Assembly (NCBI RefSeq): GCF_963676855.1
Contig: NZ_OY781460.1
Location: 2,333,520 to 2,397,519 of the forward strand
Length of the DNA stretch: 64,000 bases
Direction: 5' to 3'
From: an uncultured Anaeromusa sp.
GTDB lineage: Bacteria; Bacillota; Negativicutes; Anaeromusales; Anaeromusaceae
Made by a program: the position numbers and the translations under genes. Every line of letters starts with the position of its first letter. The first letter of the stretch is position 1. Below the pieces are notes generated by a model. It worked only from the letters and a program-made list of their open reading frames with translations. It made no database searches and was not told the origin of the DNA. Below are positions 51,328 to 59,541 of the stretch, piece by piece.

Positions 51328-51501
51328 CTATTTTCCATGCAACAAAGAACTAAACCAGTGCTGATTCCCCAAAAGGTGTAACAGCACTGCTACTACCCAG
51401 AAGACGCCTCCTAGTTCATGCAGTATCTTCGGCAAGTACTGAAAGCTCATAATCAATAAAAAGAATTCCCATATTGCTGCATTCAAAATAAGCCTTTTCA
51501 G
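51328..51501 (-). CDS. Small DUF4405-like membrane protein, apparent CTG start
   Basis: CTG at 51501..51499 lies seven bases after AAGGAG, which overlaps the stop of the upstream gene. The 57-residue product has two membrane segments, MKRLILNAAIWEFFLLIMS and ELGGVFWVVAVLLHLLGNQHW. The His-containing HELGG...HLLGNQHW pattern resembles DUF4405/cytochrome b-like helices. Start codon inferred; the frame could be a remnant of a larger gene. Confidence 0.5.
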   Translation of the reverse strand: MKRLILNAAIWEFFLLIMSFQYLPKILHELGGVFWVVAVLLHLLGNQHWFSSLLHGK

Positions 51502-51512
51502 GGATGCTCTCC

Positions 51513-52196
51513 TTAAAGGTTTGCTCCAATTTTATACGCTTGGTTGCCGAACTCGGATCGTTCAACCAAGGGGCGAGATCCACAGCCTATGGCCAGGACT
51601 TTACCTGCATTATTCCAGTTCATATAACGCACTAATGTATCGTAGTGGTCTACCAGCGCACTCATGGTCCAATCAGCGCTGTTATAAGCGGTGGCCATAA
51701 GAACTGCTTTTTTATCATGGAGCCTTCCCGTGCGGGAATAAAATCGATCTACAACAATCTTCAACTGTGCGGACATACCGTAATAGTAAAGCGGCGTTAC
51801 CAATACCAACATATCTGCTTCCAGCATCTTGGGCATGAGTTTTTGCTCAATCGCATCCTGATAGATACAGGGACCGTCCATGTGGCATTTGTCGCAGCCT
51901 CGGCACGGATGGGTCTCCTCGTTGGCTGCATCAAAGGTGAATACCTCGTGTCCAGCGCTTTTGGCCCCTTCTGTGAACTTATCCGCCAAATAGATGGACG
52001 TCGATTCGTTTTTCGAATGCGGACTACTACTAATAACTACAATTTTCATTTTTTTACCTCCTGATACGCTTCCTTTTTCTGGAGCCTTTCTTTCGTTGTT
52101 CTTTTTGTAATCCGTTAAGGCAGACAGACCGCAGCCGCTTAAAAACAGAGTCATCGCCCCTGCCCCGCTGATTTTCAGGAATTCTCGCCTATACAT
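51513..52196 (-). CDS. Tat lipoprotein FMN reductase (flavodoxin fold)
   Basis: Starting at MYRREFLKISGAGAMTLFLSGCGLS: twin-arginine RREFLK plus a lipobox (LSGC). The flavodoxin domain follows: IVVISSSPHSKNESTSIYLADKF, the Cys cluster CRGCDKCHMDGPC, and MLVLVTPLYYYGMSAQLKIVVDRFYSR. 227 residues. Tat export fits a protein that folds with FMN before translocation. Confidence 0.87.
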   Translation of the reverse strand: MYRREFLKISGAGAMTLFLSGCGLSALTDYKKNNERKAPEKGSVSGGKKMKIVVISSSPHSKNESTSIYLADKFTEGAKSAGHEVFTFDAANEETHPCRGCDKCHMDGPCIYQDAIEQKLMPKMLEADMLVLVTPLYYYGMSAQLKIVVDRFYSRTGRLHDKKAVLMATAYNSADWTMSALVDHYDTLVRYMNWNNAGKVLAIGCGSRPLVERSEFGNQAYKIGANL

Positions 52197-52211
52197 AAAC
52201 ATTTCCCTCCA

Positions 52212-52571
52212 TCACTTCGCTTTCGAGATTCCTTCCCGCATGGCATGCCGCAAATAGTCCATGCGTTCTAACTGTCTCTCTTTCAGATGAAGTTCTTCTA
52301 AGGCCTTGCTGCGCTGTTTATTCAGCATATTCAACCTAACTGATTGGGTTTCATTTCCTTTAATCATAAGGCGCATGTAGGCTTCAACCGCTTGGCTGTC
52401 GAAGCCAATATCATGCAGTGCCATGATCATACTCAGCCGTTCCAAATCCTGATCGTCATATTTCCAGTCATCCATAGCGGCTTTGACGGCACTGCACAAC
52501 CCCCAGGATTGGTATAGCTCTAAAATTTCTATAGGTATCTGATACTTGCTGCTTACTTCTATTTTGGTCAT
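52212..52571 (-). CDS. Degenerate MerR-like protein
   Basis: The 119-residue protein has an overall MerR layout: EVSSKYQIPIEILELYQSWGL in place of the usual LRYYERIGL, DDQDLERLSMIMALHDIGFD and a C-terminal coiled coil. The recognition helix and wing are highly diverged, so it may not bind DNA normally. It is between a MerR gene and the Tat FMN reductase on the same strand. Confidence 0.7.
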   Translation of the reverse strand: MTKIEVSSKYQIPIEILELYQSWGLCSAVKAAMDDWKYDDQDLERLSMIMALHDIGFDSQAVEAYMRLMIKGNETQSVRLNMLNKQRSKALEELHLKERQLERMDYLRHAMREGISKAK

Positions 52572-52613
52572 TTTTATCCCGTCCTCGTCATTAGAGGCAG
52601 CTTGCTTTATGGT

Positions 52614-53030
52614 TCACAACATGCCTCTAGTTTCTATTTGTTCTTTTTCCCAATCATCGATCAGCTGATTTGTATCGGGTAAGCAAACCGTATAATAATT
52701 ATCCAGTTTAAACTGCACCAATTTTAAGCTTTCCGCCAATTCCTCGATCTGCCGGACGATGGTTTCCCGAGTTTTCTCCAAAACGGCACGCCTTGCGCTT
52801 GCAGTTTCGGTTCCCTGCCTTGCAAGTTTCATATATACACTAATAGCCTCTAAGGAAACTCCTGTTTTTTTGAAGCGCATGGCAAACTCAATCCAACGCA
52901 GGCTGACCTCGTTGTAATTACGGATCCCCGAAATGGTACGAGGCATATGAGGGATAATGCCAATACGTTCGTAGTACCGCAAATTATCTGCAGAGATTCC
53001 TGTACGCGCTGCGACTTCCTTGATGGTCAT
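52614..53030 (-). CDS. MerR-family regulator
   Basis: The 138-residue protein has a canonical MerR HTH (MTIKEVAARTGISADNLRYYERIGIIPHMPRTISGIRNYNE), a LEAISVYMKLARQGTET hinge and a coiled coil. Similar to the MerR protein at 42807. It may control the FMN reductase operon below or the same motif family. Confidence 0.92.
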   Translation of the reverse strand: MTIKEVAARTGISADNLRYYERIGIIPHMPRTISGIRNYNEVSLRWIEFAMRFKKTGVSLEAISVYMKLARQGTETASARRAVLEKTRETIVRQIEELAESLKLVQFKLDNYYTVCLPDTNQLIDDWEKEQIETRGML

Positions 53031-53270
53031 AGGTTTCCTCCCTTAGCACAAGCCGTTTTTGGAAATGATTTTTCCATTTGCCATAGCTTCATTCCGTAGT
53101 TGAATTACTATTATGGTCAAGTCATTTCTTGAAATTCAGGCATTGTTGTTATTTATAATTTATACCGCAAATACTATCATGTCTAATGCTTATACTTTAT
53201 CTCCAGCAATTCATTTTATGTATTTCTTGGTTAGCTCCTATGCCTATCGCAGCGTCACTATCTGCCATGA

Positions 53271-53301
53271 AAAAGCGACTGCTAAATTAGCAGCCGCTTT
53301 T
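53271..53301. terminator. Terminator in the 53.03-53.35 kb gap
   Basis: AAAAGCG and CGCTTTT arms with an inner TGCTAAATTAGCA dyad. Apart from a second small hairpin just downstream I see nothing else in this gap. Confidence 0.65.
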
Positions 53302-53349
53302 CTCTGAAAAATTGACGCTCATTTCTGAGCGCCAATTACCTTTATATAT

Positions 53350-54219
53350 TCACTTTTCATACGCCTTCACAAAGCGAATAAAGGCCGTTACAGCATTTGA
53401 GTAGGCTTGATGTTCTCGCCAGACCAAAACAGAGCTCAACTCTAGCTTGGGTTCCAGCGGAACAAACTTTAAACCGGGATAATGGCAATTTAATTTTAGG
53501 CACATAGCCGTTCCTATGCCTTGTTGTGCCATCATGGCGCCATTGTAAAGTAAATTGTAGGTAATAACTACCTTCCGCTGTCCTGCATGATTTCCAAACC
53601 AACTGACAATCTCATTGTCGACTTTGGGATTTCGCGTCGTAATAAGCGGAATTCCTGCTAAATCTTCTGCCGTCATAACCTTTTTTTGCGCCAGAGAAGA
53701 AGTTTTTTTTACCAAGGCTCCCCATGCTTCCTTTTGCTGCATACGCACAAAATTATATTTACTAACATCAACTGGTTCGATCATTAATCCTAGATCTAGA
53801 ATCCCCCGTTCCAACCATTCCTGAATGTTTTGATTATAACTGCTGTGCAAATGAAAGGTAACCAAAGGATGCCGCTGCTGGAAAACGGACATCATTTTGC
53901 CTAACTCCTGAACACTCAGTAATTCGCCGCAGCCGATGGAAATATCTCCGGTGATTTCTTCCTCGGTTTGTGACAGCTCTTTTTTTGCTTTTTCGGCTAG
54001 TTGCAGCAACTCACTGGCTCTGCGTCGAAAAAGCAAGCCTTCATTGGTGAGATACACATTATGGTTGCTTCGTTGGAACAATTTCACATCCAGCTCCTGC
54101 TCCAATTGCATAAGCTGGAGGGAAAGTGTCGGCTGAGAAATATGAAGAATCTGTGCCGCCTTTGTAATGTTCTCTTCTCTTGCTACCATTAAAAAGTAGT
54201 TCAGTACGCGAAAATCCAT
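53350..54219 (-). CDS. LysR-family transcriptional regulator
   Basis: The ATG at 54219 has GGAG upstream. The frame stays open to 54369, but that extension runs through the promoter. The 289-residue product has an N-terminal HTH (FRVLNYFLMVAREENITKAAQILHISQPTLSLQLMQLEQELDVKLFQR) and a periplasmic-binding-like effector domain. It lies beside the OPT transporter gene, transcribed divergently. Confidence 0.93.
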   Translation of the reverse strand: MDFRVLNYFLMVAREENITKAAQILHISQPTLSLQLMQLEQELDVKLFQRSNHNVYLTNEGLLFRRRASELLQLAEKAKKELSQTEEEITGDISIGCGELLSVQELGKMMSVFQQRHPLVTFHLHSSYNQNIQEWLERGILDLGLMIEPVDVSKYNFVRMQQKEAWGALVKKTSSLAQKKVMTAEDLAGIPLITTRNPKVDNEIVSWFGNHAGQRKVVITYNLLYNGAMMAQQGIGTAMCLKLNCHYPGLKFVPLEPKLELSSVLVWREHQAYSNAVTAFIRFVKAYEK

Positions 54220-54343
54220 GGACATTCTCCTGCTATCTTTTGCATTCAGATATGATTTCCCCAATATATCTATCTGTAAATTAATATACACATTCTGTAT
54301 GAATTTTAAAGAATCCTGCTGATATAACTCGAATGGGGGCACG

Positions 54344-54374
54344 TTTGGACCATTTTGAGTTAACTTCAAGTCAA
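54344..54374 (-). promoter_or_regulatory. Weak MerR-type site before the LysR gene
   Basis: TTGACT (54374-54369) with an AAGTTAACTC dyad, but the -10 at 19-bp spacing is TCCAAA, which is poor. Confidence 0.35.
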
Positions 54375-54486
54375 GAAGAAAGTTTATTATAGAACGGCAA
54401 ATGGAGTTGCTCCAATTAACAAACTAGACGCCGTTTTCTTTTTTGTGGCATAATGAAAGTAACTTTTTTCCAAAGGAGATGCTTAA

Positions 54487-56484
54487 ATGGATAAAAAAGA
54501 AGCAGCTTCCGGCGTTGCTGATTCTTGCTCGCTATCGGATGCCGCTTTTCTTCCGCTACGGGAGGGAGAAACGTATGAGCCAATCTTGAAGCCACAGCAA
54601 AAGCCAAAGGAAGCGACACGTTATGCAATCCTGTTAGGCTTGCTTTTTGGCGCCGTTTTTACGGTGGCTTGCACTTATATGCCGTTAAAAGTGGGCCAAG
54701 GCGTTTCGGCGGATACGCCTATAGCCGCCATGGCTATAGCGCTGGCGGCGGTATTAAAGAGAACCGATGCATTGGGAGAAAATACATTGATGGAATGCAT
54801 CGGCTCTACCGGTTCCATGGTCAATTCCGGCCTGGTTTTCGTGCTCCCGGCTTTGTTTATTCTGCAACTGCAGGCCACATTTACGGAAATGGTATGGACT
54901 ACGCTATTGGGCGGTCTTCTAGGTATTGCTTACGCAATTATTTTGCGCAATTATTTCGTGGTACATATGCATGGACATTACCCCTTTCCTGGTTCTTTGG
55001 CTACAACGGAGGTTCTCTTGTCCGGGGCCAAAGGCGGCGGCAGCCTGCGCGTAATTTTGCTCAGCAGTCTAGTAGGCGGTGCGGCTGATTTTGCTACCAA
55101 CTCTTTTGGCTGGTGGAATGCGGCATTTACTTCCCGCTTTTGTACTTTTGGCAGCTATTTGGCGGAAAAATATAAGCTGTTTTTTGCCATTAATGTAGAG
55201 GCCGCTGTTTTAGCCATCGGTTACATGACGGGCTGGCGTTATGCGGTTATTATCGCCGGAGGCTCTTTGTTTGGCTGGTGGGTACTGCTTCCATTAGTGG
55301 CCTCTTTATCGGCTGACAATCAAGCTTGGATGCTTGGAACTGCTGCGGGAAAAGTATTCCAGGATATGACACCAGAGGCTATTTTTCGCCAATCTGTTCG
55401 CTTTATCGGTATTGGGACCTTGGCGATGGCAGGAATTTTGGGAGTTTTAAAGATGGCTCCTTTTATCGGCATGGCCTTTAAGGAAGCTATCGTAGGCATA
55501 TGGGAAGACAAAAAAAATACATCCGCCTATGTGCGGACGCAACAAGATGTTCCTATGGCCTGGGTTGTGGGAATGATTGCAGCCATTGCGTTGGTATTTA
55601 CTTTGCTCATTCACCTCTACTATGGGGCTAGCTGGCTGCAGGCGCTTTTGTTAGCATTGGTGCTGCTGGCAGGGTCTTTTCTTTTTTCCGTCGTAGGAAC
55701 TACGTCGATTGCCTTTACTTCCTCGGAACCTGTATCCGGTTTAACCTTATTGACTTTGATTATTGGCGCGCAAGCTATGATCAGCACGGGCTTAGTCGGC
55801 GAGGTCGGCATTTTAGTGGTTCTGCTTATGGCGGCGGTTGTTTGCGGCTGCCTCTGGATGACGGGATGCTTTGTAGGGGATTTAAAGGTAGCCTTTTGGC
55901 TTGGCATTACGCCGAAGACGCTGCAGATTTGGAAGGTCATTAGCACTCTGATTTCCGCGTTCATTGCCGCCGGAGTCATGCTGCTTCTCGCTAAAAGCAT
56001 GGGCTTCAGCGGTCCGGGGTCCTTGGCGGCTCCTCAGGCCAATGCGGTAGCCGCGGTCATCGGACCGCTCATGGCGGGCCAGGAAGCTCCTTGGACGTTA
56101 TATCTTGCGGGCGCTGTATTGGCTGTTTTGTTAGACCGGCTGAAGGTTCCGGCGTTGGCGTTTGGGTTAGGTTTATATGTTCCGTTGGAGCTCAATATGC
56201 CTTTACTGGCTGGCGGCGGTATTGCCTATCTCATGGCTCATAGCAGCCGCGATGCGCTTTTGAACCAATGGCGGCAGCGTCGAGGCATTCTCATCAGCTC
56301 CGGTTTTATTGCCGGCGGTTCGATCATGGGCGTATGCAGCGCCGGATTGCGCGTACTGGGCTATGACTTCAGTCAGCTTTCCTGGGGCAGCACGGAAAAC
56401 CCGGAAATGTATTCTTTGGTGATGTATGTTTTCTTGTGCGGCTTTTTCATTTGGTTTAGTCGGCGCGGCAAGCCGACTGCCTAA
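54487..56484 (+). CDS. OPT-family oligopeptide transporter
   Basis: The 665-residue protein has about 14-16 membrane segments and OPT features: TVACTYMPLKVGQGVSADTPIAAMAIAL, HGHYPFPGSLATTEVLLSGAKGGGS, and SSEPVSGLTLLTLIIGAQAMISTGL. OPT proteins import oligopeptides or metal chelates. AAAGGAG upstream of ATG. Confidence 0.92.
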   Translation: MDKKEAASGVADSCSLSDAAFLPLREGETYEPILKPQQKPKEATRYAILLGLLFGAVFTVACTYMPLKVGQGVSADTPIAAMAIALAAVLKRTDALGENTLMECIGSTGSMVNSGLVFVLPALFILQLQATFTEMVWTTLLGGLLGIAYAIILRNYFVVHMHGHYPFPGSLATTEVLLSGAKGGGSLRVILLSSLVGGAADFATNSFGWWNAAFTSRFCTFGSYLAEKYKLFFAINVEAAVLAIGYMTGWRYAVIIAGGSLFGWWVLLPLVASLSADNQAWMLGTAAGKVFQDMTPEAIFRQSVRFIGIGTLAMAGILGVLKMAPFIGMAFKEAIVGIWEDKKNTSAYVRTQQDVPMAWVVGMIAAIALVFTLLIHLYYGASWLQALLLALVLLAGSFLFSVVGTTSIAFTSSEPVSGLTLLTLIIGAQAMISTGLVGEVGILVVLLMAAVVCGCLWMTGCFVGDLKVAFWLGITPKTLQIWKVISTLISAFIAAGVMLLLAKSMGFSGPGSLAAPQANAVAAVIGPLMAGQEAPWTLYLAGAVLAVLLDRLKVPALAFGLGLYVPLELNMPLLAGGGIAYLMAHSSRDALLNQWRQRRGILISSGFIAGGSIMGVCSAGLRVLGYDFSQLSWGSTENPEMYSLVMYVFLCGFFIWFSRRGKPTA

Positions 56485-56490
56485 ACCGCT

Positions 56491-56931
56491 TTAATGCCAT
56501 TTCATGCGCACATAGAAACGAGCGTTTTTCTCAAACGGTTCTCCTTCGCGCTGGAAACCGAAGGAAGCGTAAAAGGATTCTTTTTCTTGGCGCGAATCCA
56601 GTACAATAGCCCGTCCCGCTGCAAGCGACGATGCTTCCTTCAGCACGTGTGTCAACAGTCTTCTTCCCCATCCTTGCTGCTGCTGCGATGATAAAGTGGC
56701 AAACTTGCGTAATTGCAAAGCCGAATCACTACTAAATAAGGATAGGCAAGAAACAAGCAGTTTGCGGTTTGGCTCTGTAATTAAGAAGAGGCCGAAATGC
56801 AACGCCTTCTCATCTCCTGAAAGTTGAACGAAGGAAATGTCATTGTCCGGCCACATGGCTTCTTGACGCAGCGGCCAGGTTTCTTCTGCTTGAATCAATT
56901 CAATACAATATGACGGATTTTGTGCATTCAT
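56491..56931 (-). CDS. GNAT-family N-acetyltransferase
   Basis: The 146-residue protein has the GNAT core: QLRKFATLSSQQQQGWGRRLLTHVLKEASSLAAGRAIVLDSRQEKESFYASFGF (acetyl-CoA loop QGWGRRL). Substrate unknown. Convergent with the OPT gene. Confidence 0.88.
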   Translation of the reverse strand: MNAQNPSYCIELIQAEETWPLRQEAMWPDNDISFVQLSGDEKALHFGLFLITEPNRKLLVSCLSLFSSDSALQLRKFATLSSQQQQGWGRRLLTHVLKEASSLAAGRAIVLDSRQEKESFYASFGFQREGEPFEKNARFYVRMKWH

Positions 56932-57048
56932 CTCAGGCAGCTCCTTTCTAAAATAAAATATAAAAGGGATTTTATTAGATGATTTTCGGGTATACTACCA
57001 AGAGACAATGTACATGGAATCTCCTAATGGTATTGTAAGGGTCTTGCT

Positions 57049-57088
57049 AAAAACGACGCCTACAGGGCATTTGTGGGCGTCGTTTTTT
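57049..57088. terminator. Terminator downstream of the recombinase gene
   Basis: AAAAACGACGCC and GGGCGTCGTTTTTT arms; the A- and T-runs would let it act in both directions. Confidence 0.85.
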
Positions 57089-57119
57089 CCTTCTTGTTCG
57101 TTCTTTATGCTTTGATTTT

Positions 57120-58100
57120 TCAATCCACTTGAATGGGAATTTTGCTGGTATAGCGATGCGACAGTTGATCATCTAGATGGGCATACTTAGCAGTCGTCGT
57201 GGGGCTGGCATGGCGCAGGGTTTCCTGGACAATCCGCAAGTCTTTCGTTTCTTGGTAGAGTAAGGTGCCGCAGGTATGGCGCAATAAATGGCAGCTTTTT
57301 CCCGGCTTTTTAAGTTTGGCTTCTTGGAACCAATGATCAACAGTATCACGGATGCCGCAGCGTGAAAGACGTCCGCCGTTATGATGACGGCTGACGGAGA
57401 CGAAAAGCGGCGTGCCTTCGGCGTCGCCCTGCACAGGGCGGCGCTGTTTGACATAGGCATCCAACGCAGCAAGAACGTCCTCGCGCAGATATACATAGCC
57501 ATCTCTTTTTTTGCCGTGCACCAGCATCATGCCGTTGTTCCAATCAACATCTTCGATATTGGCGCGATGGATTTCTACGGTACGCAAGCCTTGTAAAGCC
57601 ATAAGTACCAAAATAGCTTTAGCGCGCAGCGCTACCTCCCCTTCTTTGGGGATACGCGACAGCAACTGCTGCATATCGGCGGCGGTAAGAAAGGACTGCG
57701 GCTGCAGGCGAGCGCGGCGGTCTTCGCCTGCGTACACTTCTAAAGCCGGATTTTCTTTGAGAATGCCTCTGGAAACAGCGGCTGTGTAAAAGCGGCGCAG
57801 CGCTGTTAGCTTTAAGGCAATGGTGCTGACTTTATAGCGCTTTTTCTCCCAAAGGTACTGCCGATATACTTTTAACTGGTGCACAGTAGCCTGTTCTGGC
57901 TGTAGCCCTTCTTCGCGGCACCAAAGGAGAAATTGGCGAATGTGAGAAAGATAGGTAGCCATTGTGTCGGCAGCGGCGCGGCCATGGGCTACGTCCAAAC
58001 GGAGAAACTCACCAAAGCGTTGCAAAAATTCTTCTTTACTCCAACTATTTGGACTCAGCAAAGAGGATGCGGCCGGAATAGTTACTTGCTGCCCATTCAT
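57120..58100 (-). CDS. Tyrosine recombinase, XerC/XerD-like
   Basis: The 326-residue protein has a core-binding domain with TMATYLSHIRQFLLWCREEGL and a catalytic domain: LQGLRTVEIHRANIEDVDW (Arg), HLLRHTCGTLLYQ (His-x-x-Arg) and LRHASPTTTAKYAHLDD (His, Tyr nucleophile). It is a different subfamily from the two integrase-like proteins in the window. A dif-like palindrome overlaps its promoter. Confidence 0.9.
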   Translation of the reverse strand: MNGQQVTIPAASSLLSPNSWSKEEFLQRFGEFLRLDVAHGRAAADTMATYLSHIRQFLLWCREEGLQPEQATVHQLKVYRQYLWEKKRYKVSTIALKLTALRRFYTAAVSRGILKENPALEVYAGEDRRARLQPQSFLTAADMQQLLSRIPKEGEVALRAKAILVLMALQGLRTVEIHRANIEDVDWNNGMMLVHGKKRDGYVYLREDVLAALDAYVKQRRPVQGDAEGTPLFVSVSRHHNGGRLSRCGIRDTVDHWFQEAKLKKPGKSCHLLRHTCGTLLYQETKDLRIVQETLRHASPTTTAKYAHLDDQLSHRYTSKIPIQVD

Positions 58101-58136
58101 ATCTATCTCCTCCTCGGGATCTACATTATCGTTCCC

Positions 58137-58182
58137 TTAACTCCTTATAATTATACTTATAAGGAGTTAAGGAGTCAAGAAA
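58137..58182 (-). promoter_or_regulatory. Recombinase promoter with a dif-like palindrome
   Basis: Arms ACTCCTTATAA (58140-58150) and TTATAAGGAGT (58157-58167) flank a 6-bp centre, giving the 11-6-11 layout of dif sites; the dyad extends to 14 bp. On the minus strand TTGACT (58178-58173) and TATAAT (58155-58150), 17 bp apart, form a consensus promoter over the same bases. It could be an autoregulatory or recombination site. Confidence 0.7.
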
Positions 58183-58218
58183 AGGCGGTTTTGGATAAAA
58201 CCGCCTTTTCTTGACTCT
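58171..58218. terminator. Terminator after korC
   Basis: GAGTCAAGAAAAGGCGGTTTT pairs with the matching right arm around a 5-base loop, making a very stable stem. It ends the kor operon just before the recombinase promoter. Confidence 0.88.
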
Positions 58219-58230
58219 ATGTCCTCTGTT

Positions 58231-58785
58231 TTACTTTTTAATGAAATCCGCGCCACGCTGGATGGCCTGTTCGTTGATCTTGAACAACGCCGGCTTATTG
58301 GCGAATTTCTTTTCGAACATTTTTTTGAAAGCTCCTAGCATGGATTCGGTTTTCACCGGTTCCGCTGCCGCGATGATCGCTCCCAACATGACCATGTTGC
58401 CGACTTTGGGATTGCCAAGTTCAGCAGCGATTTCATTGACAGGAACCTTAAAGACGTTGATATCCTTGCGAGAAGCGTCTTTGTCAATAAGAGAGCTGTT
58501 GATGATCAAAGTGCCGCCTTTTTGCAGGGATCCTTCAAAGCGAGTCAGAGATGGCAAGTTCATAGCAACGACCAGGGATGGTTCGCTGACCATAGGGGCG
58601 CCGATGGGATCTTCGGATACGATAACCGAGCAATAAGCGGTGCCGCCGCGCATTTCCGGCCCGTAAGAAGGAATCCAGGTTACTTCTTTGCCTTCGAGCA
58701 TGCCTGCATAGGTCAGCAACTGTCCCATGAGCATGATACCCTGACCGCCGAAACCGGACATAATAATTTCATGTGTCTGCGACAT
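58231..58785 (-). CDS. korC: 2-oxoacid:ferredoxin oxidoreductase, gamma subunit
   Basis: The 184-residue gamma subunit starts MSQTHEIIMSGFGGQGIMLMGQLLTYAGMLEGKEVTWIPSYGPEMRGGTAYCSVIVS, the family signature. The complex oxidises a 2-oxoacid (probably 2-oxoglutarate) with CoA and reduces ferredoxin. Last gene of korDABC; overlaps korB by one base. Confidence 0.93.
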   Translation of the reverse strand: MSQTHEIIMSGFGGQGIMLMGQLLTYAGMLEGKEVTWIPSYGPEMRGGTAYCSVIVSEDPIGAPMVSEPSLVVAMNLPSLTRFEGSLQKGGTLIINSSLIDKDASRKDINVFKVPVNEIAAELGNPKVGNMVMLGAIIAAAEPVKTESMLGAFKKMFEKKFANKPALFKINEQAIQRGADFIKK

Positions 58786-59537
58786 TATTTGGCCACCTCC
58801 TCAGGTGTTTTGAAAACCCCAAGGGGATAGTAAGGCATCATATTGGCTTCCATCCATTTGACAGCGTCAATGGCGCTTAATCCCCAGTTAGTCGGGCAAG
58901 TGGAAAGAACTTCTACCATGGAGAAGCCTTTGCCTTCCAATTGCGTCTTGAAGGCTTTTTTAATAGCGGCTTTAGCTTTAGCCATATTGGCGGGAGTATT
59001 GACAGCTACGCGCTCGATATAAACGGCGCCGTCCAAGGTAGCCAGCATTTCCGATACACGGATTGGGATGCCTGCCGTTTCCGCTTTGCGGCCGTACGGC
59101 GAGGTTTGCGTGACTTGGCCTACCAAACTGGTAGGCGCCATCTGACCGCCGGTCATGCCGTAAATAGCGTTGTTAACGAAAATAGTAGTAATTTTCTCGC
59201 CGCGCGCCGCAGCGTGAACAATCTCTGCTGCGCCAATGGCTGCAAGGTCACCATCGCCCTGATAGGTGAAAACCGGAGCTTCCGGATGAACGCGCTTGAT
59301 GCCGGTAGCTACAGCCGGAGCACGGCCATGAGCGGCTTCAAACATATCAATATTGAAATAATCATAAGCAAGTACCGAACAGCCGACAGGAGCGACGCCG
59401 ATGGCGCTGTCCTGCACGCCCAATTCATCAATAACCTCTGCTACCAGGCGGTGGATAATGCCATGATGGCATCCGGGACAATAGTGTGTAGGTACATCTA
59501 CAAGTGAAGCAGGACGACCAAAAACTTTTTCAGCCAT
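58785..59537 (-). CDS. korB: 2-oxoacid:ferredoxin oxidoreductase, beta subunit
   Basis: The 250-residue TPP-binding subunit has YCPGCHHGI at the front, GIKRVHPEAPVFTYQGDGDLAAIGAAEIVHAAARGEKIT (TPP/Mg motif GDGD) and NNAIYGMTGGQMAPTS. Cytosolic, part of KorABCD. Confidence 0.94.
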   Translation of the reverse strand: MAEKVFGRPASLVDVPTHYCPGCHHGIIHRLVAEVIDELGVQDSAIGVAPVGCSVLAYDYFNIDMFEAAHGRAPAVATGIKRVHPEAPVFTYQGDGDLAAIGAAEIVHAAARGEKITTIFVNNAIYGMTGGQMAPTSLVGQVTQTSPYGRKAETAGIPIRVSEMLATLDGAVYIERVAVNTPANMAKAKAAIKKAFKTQLEGKGFSMVEVLSTCPTNWGLSAIDAVKWMEANMMPYYPLGVFKTPEEVAK

Positions 59538-59541
59538 GAGA

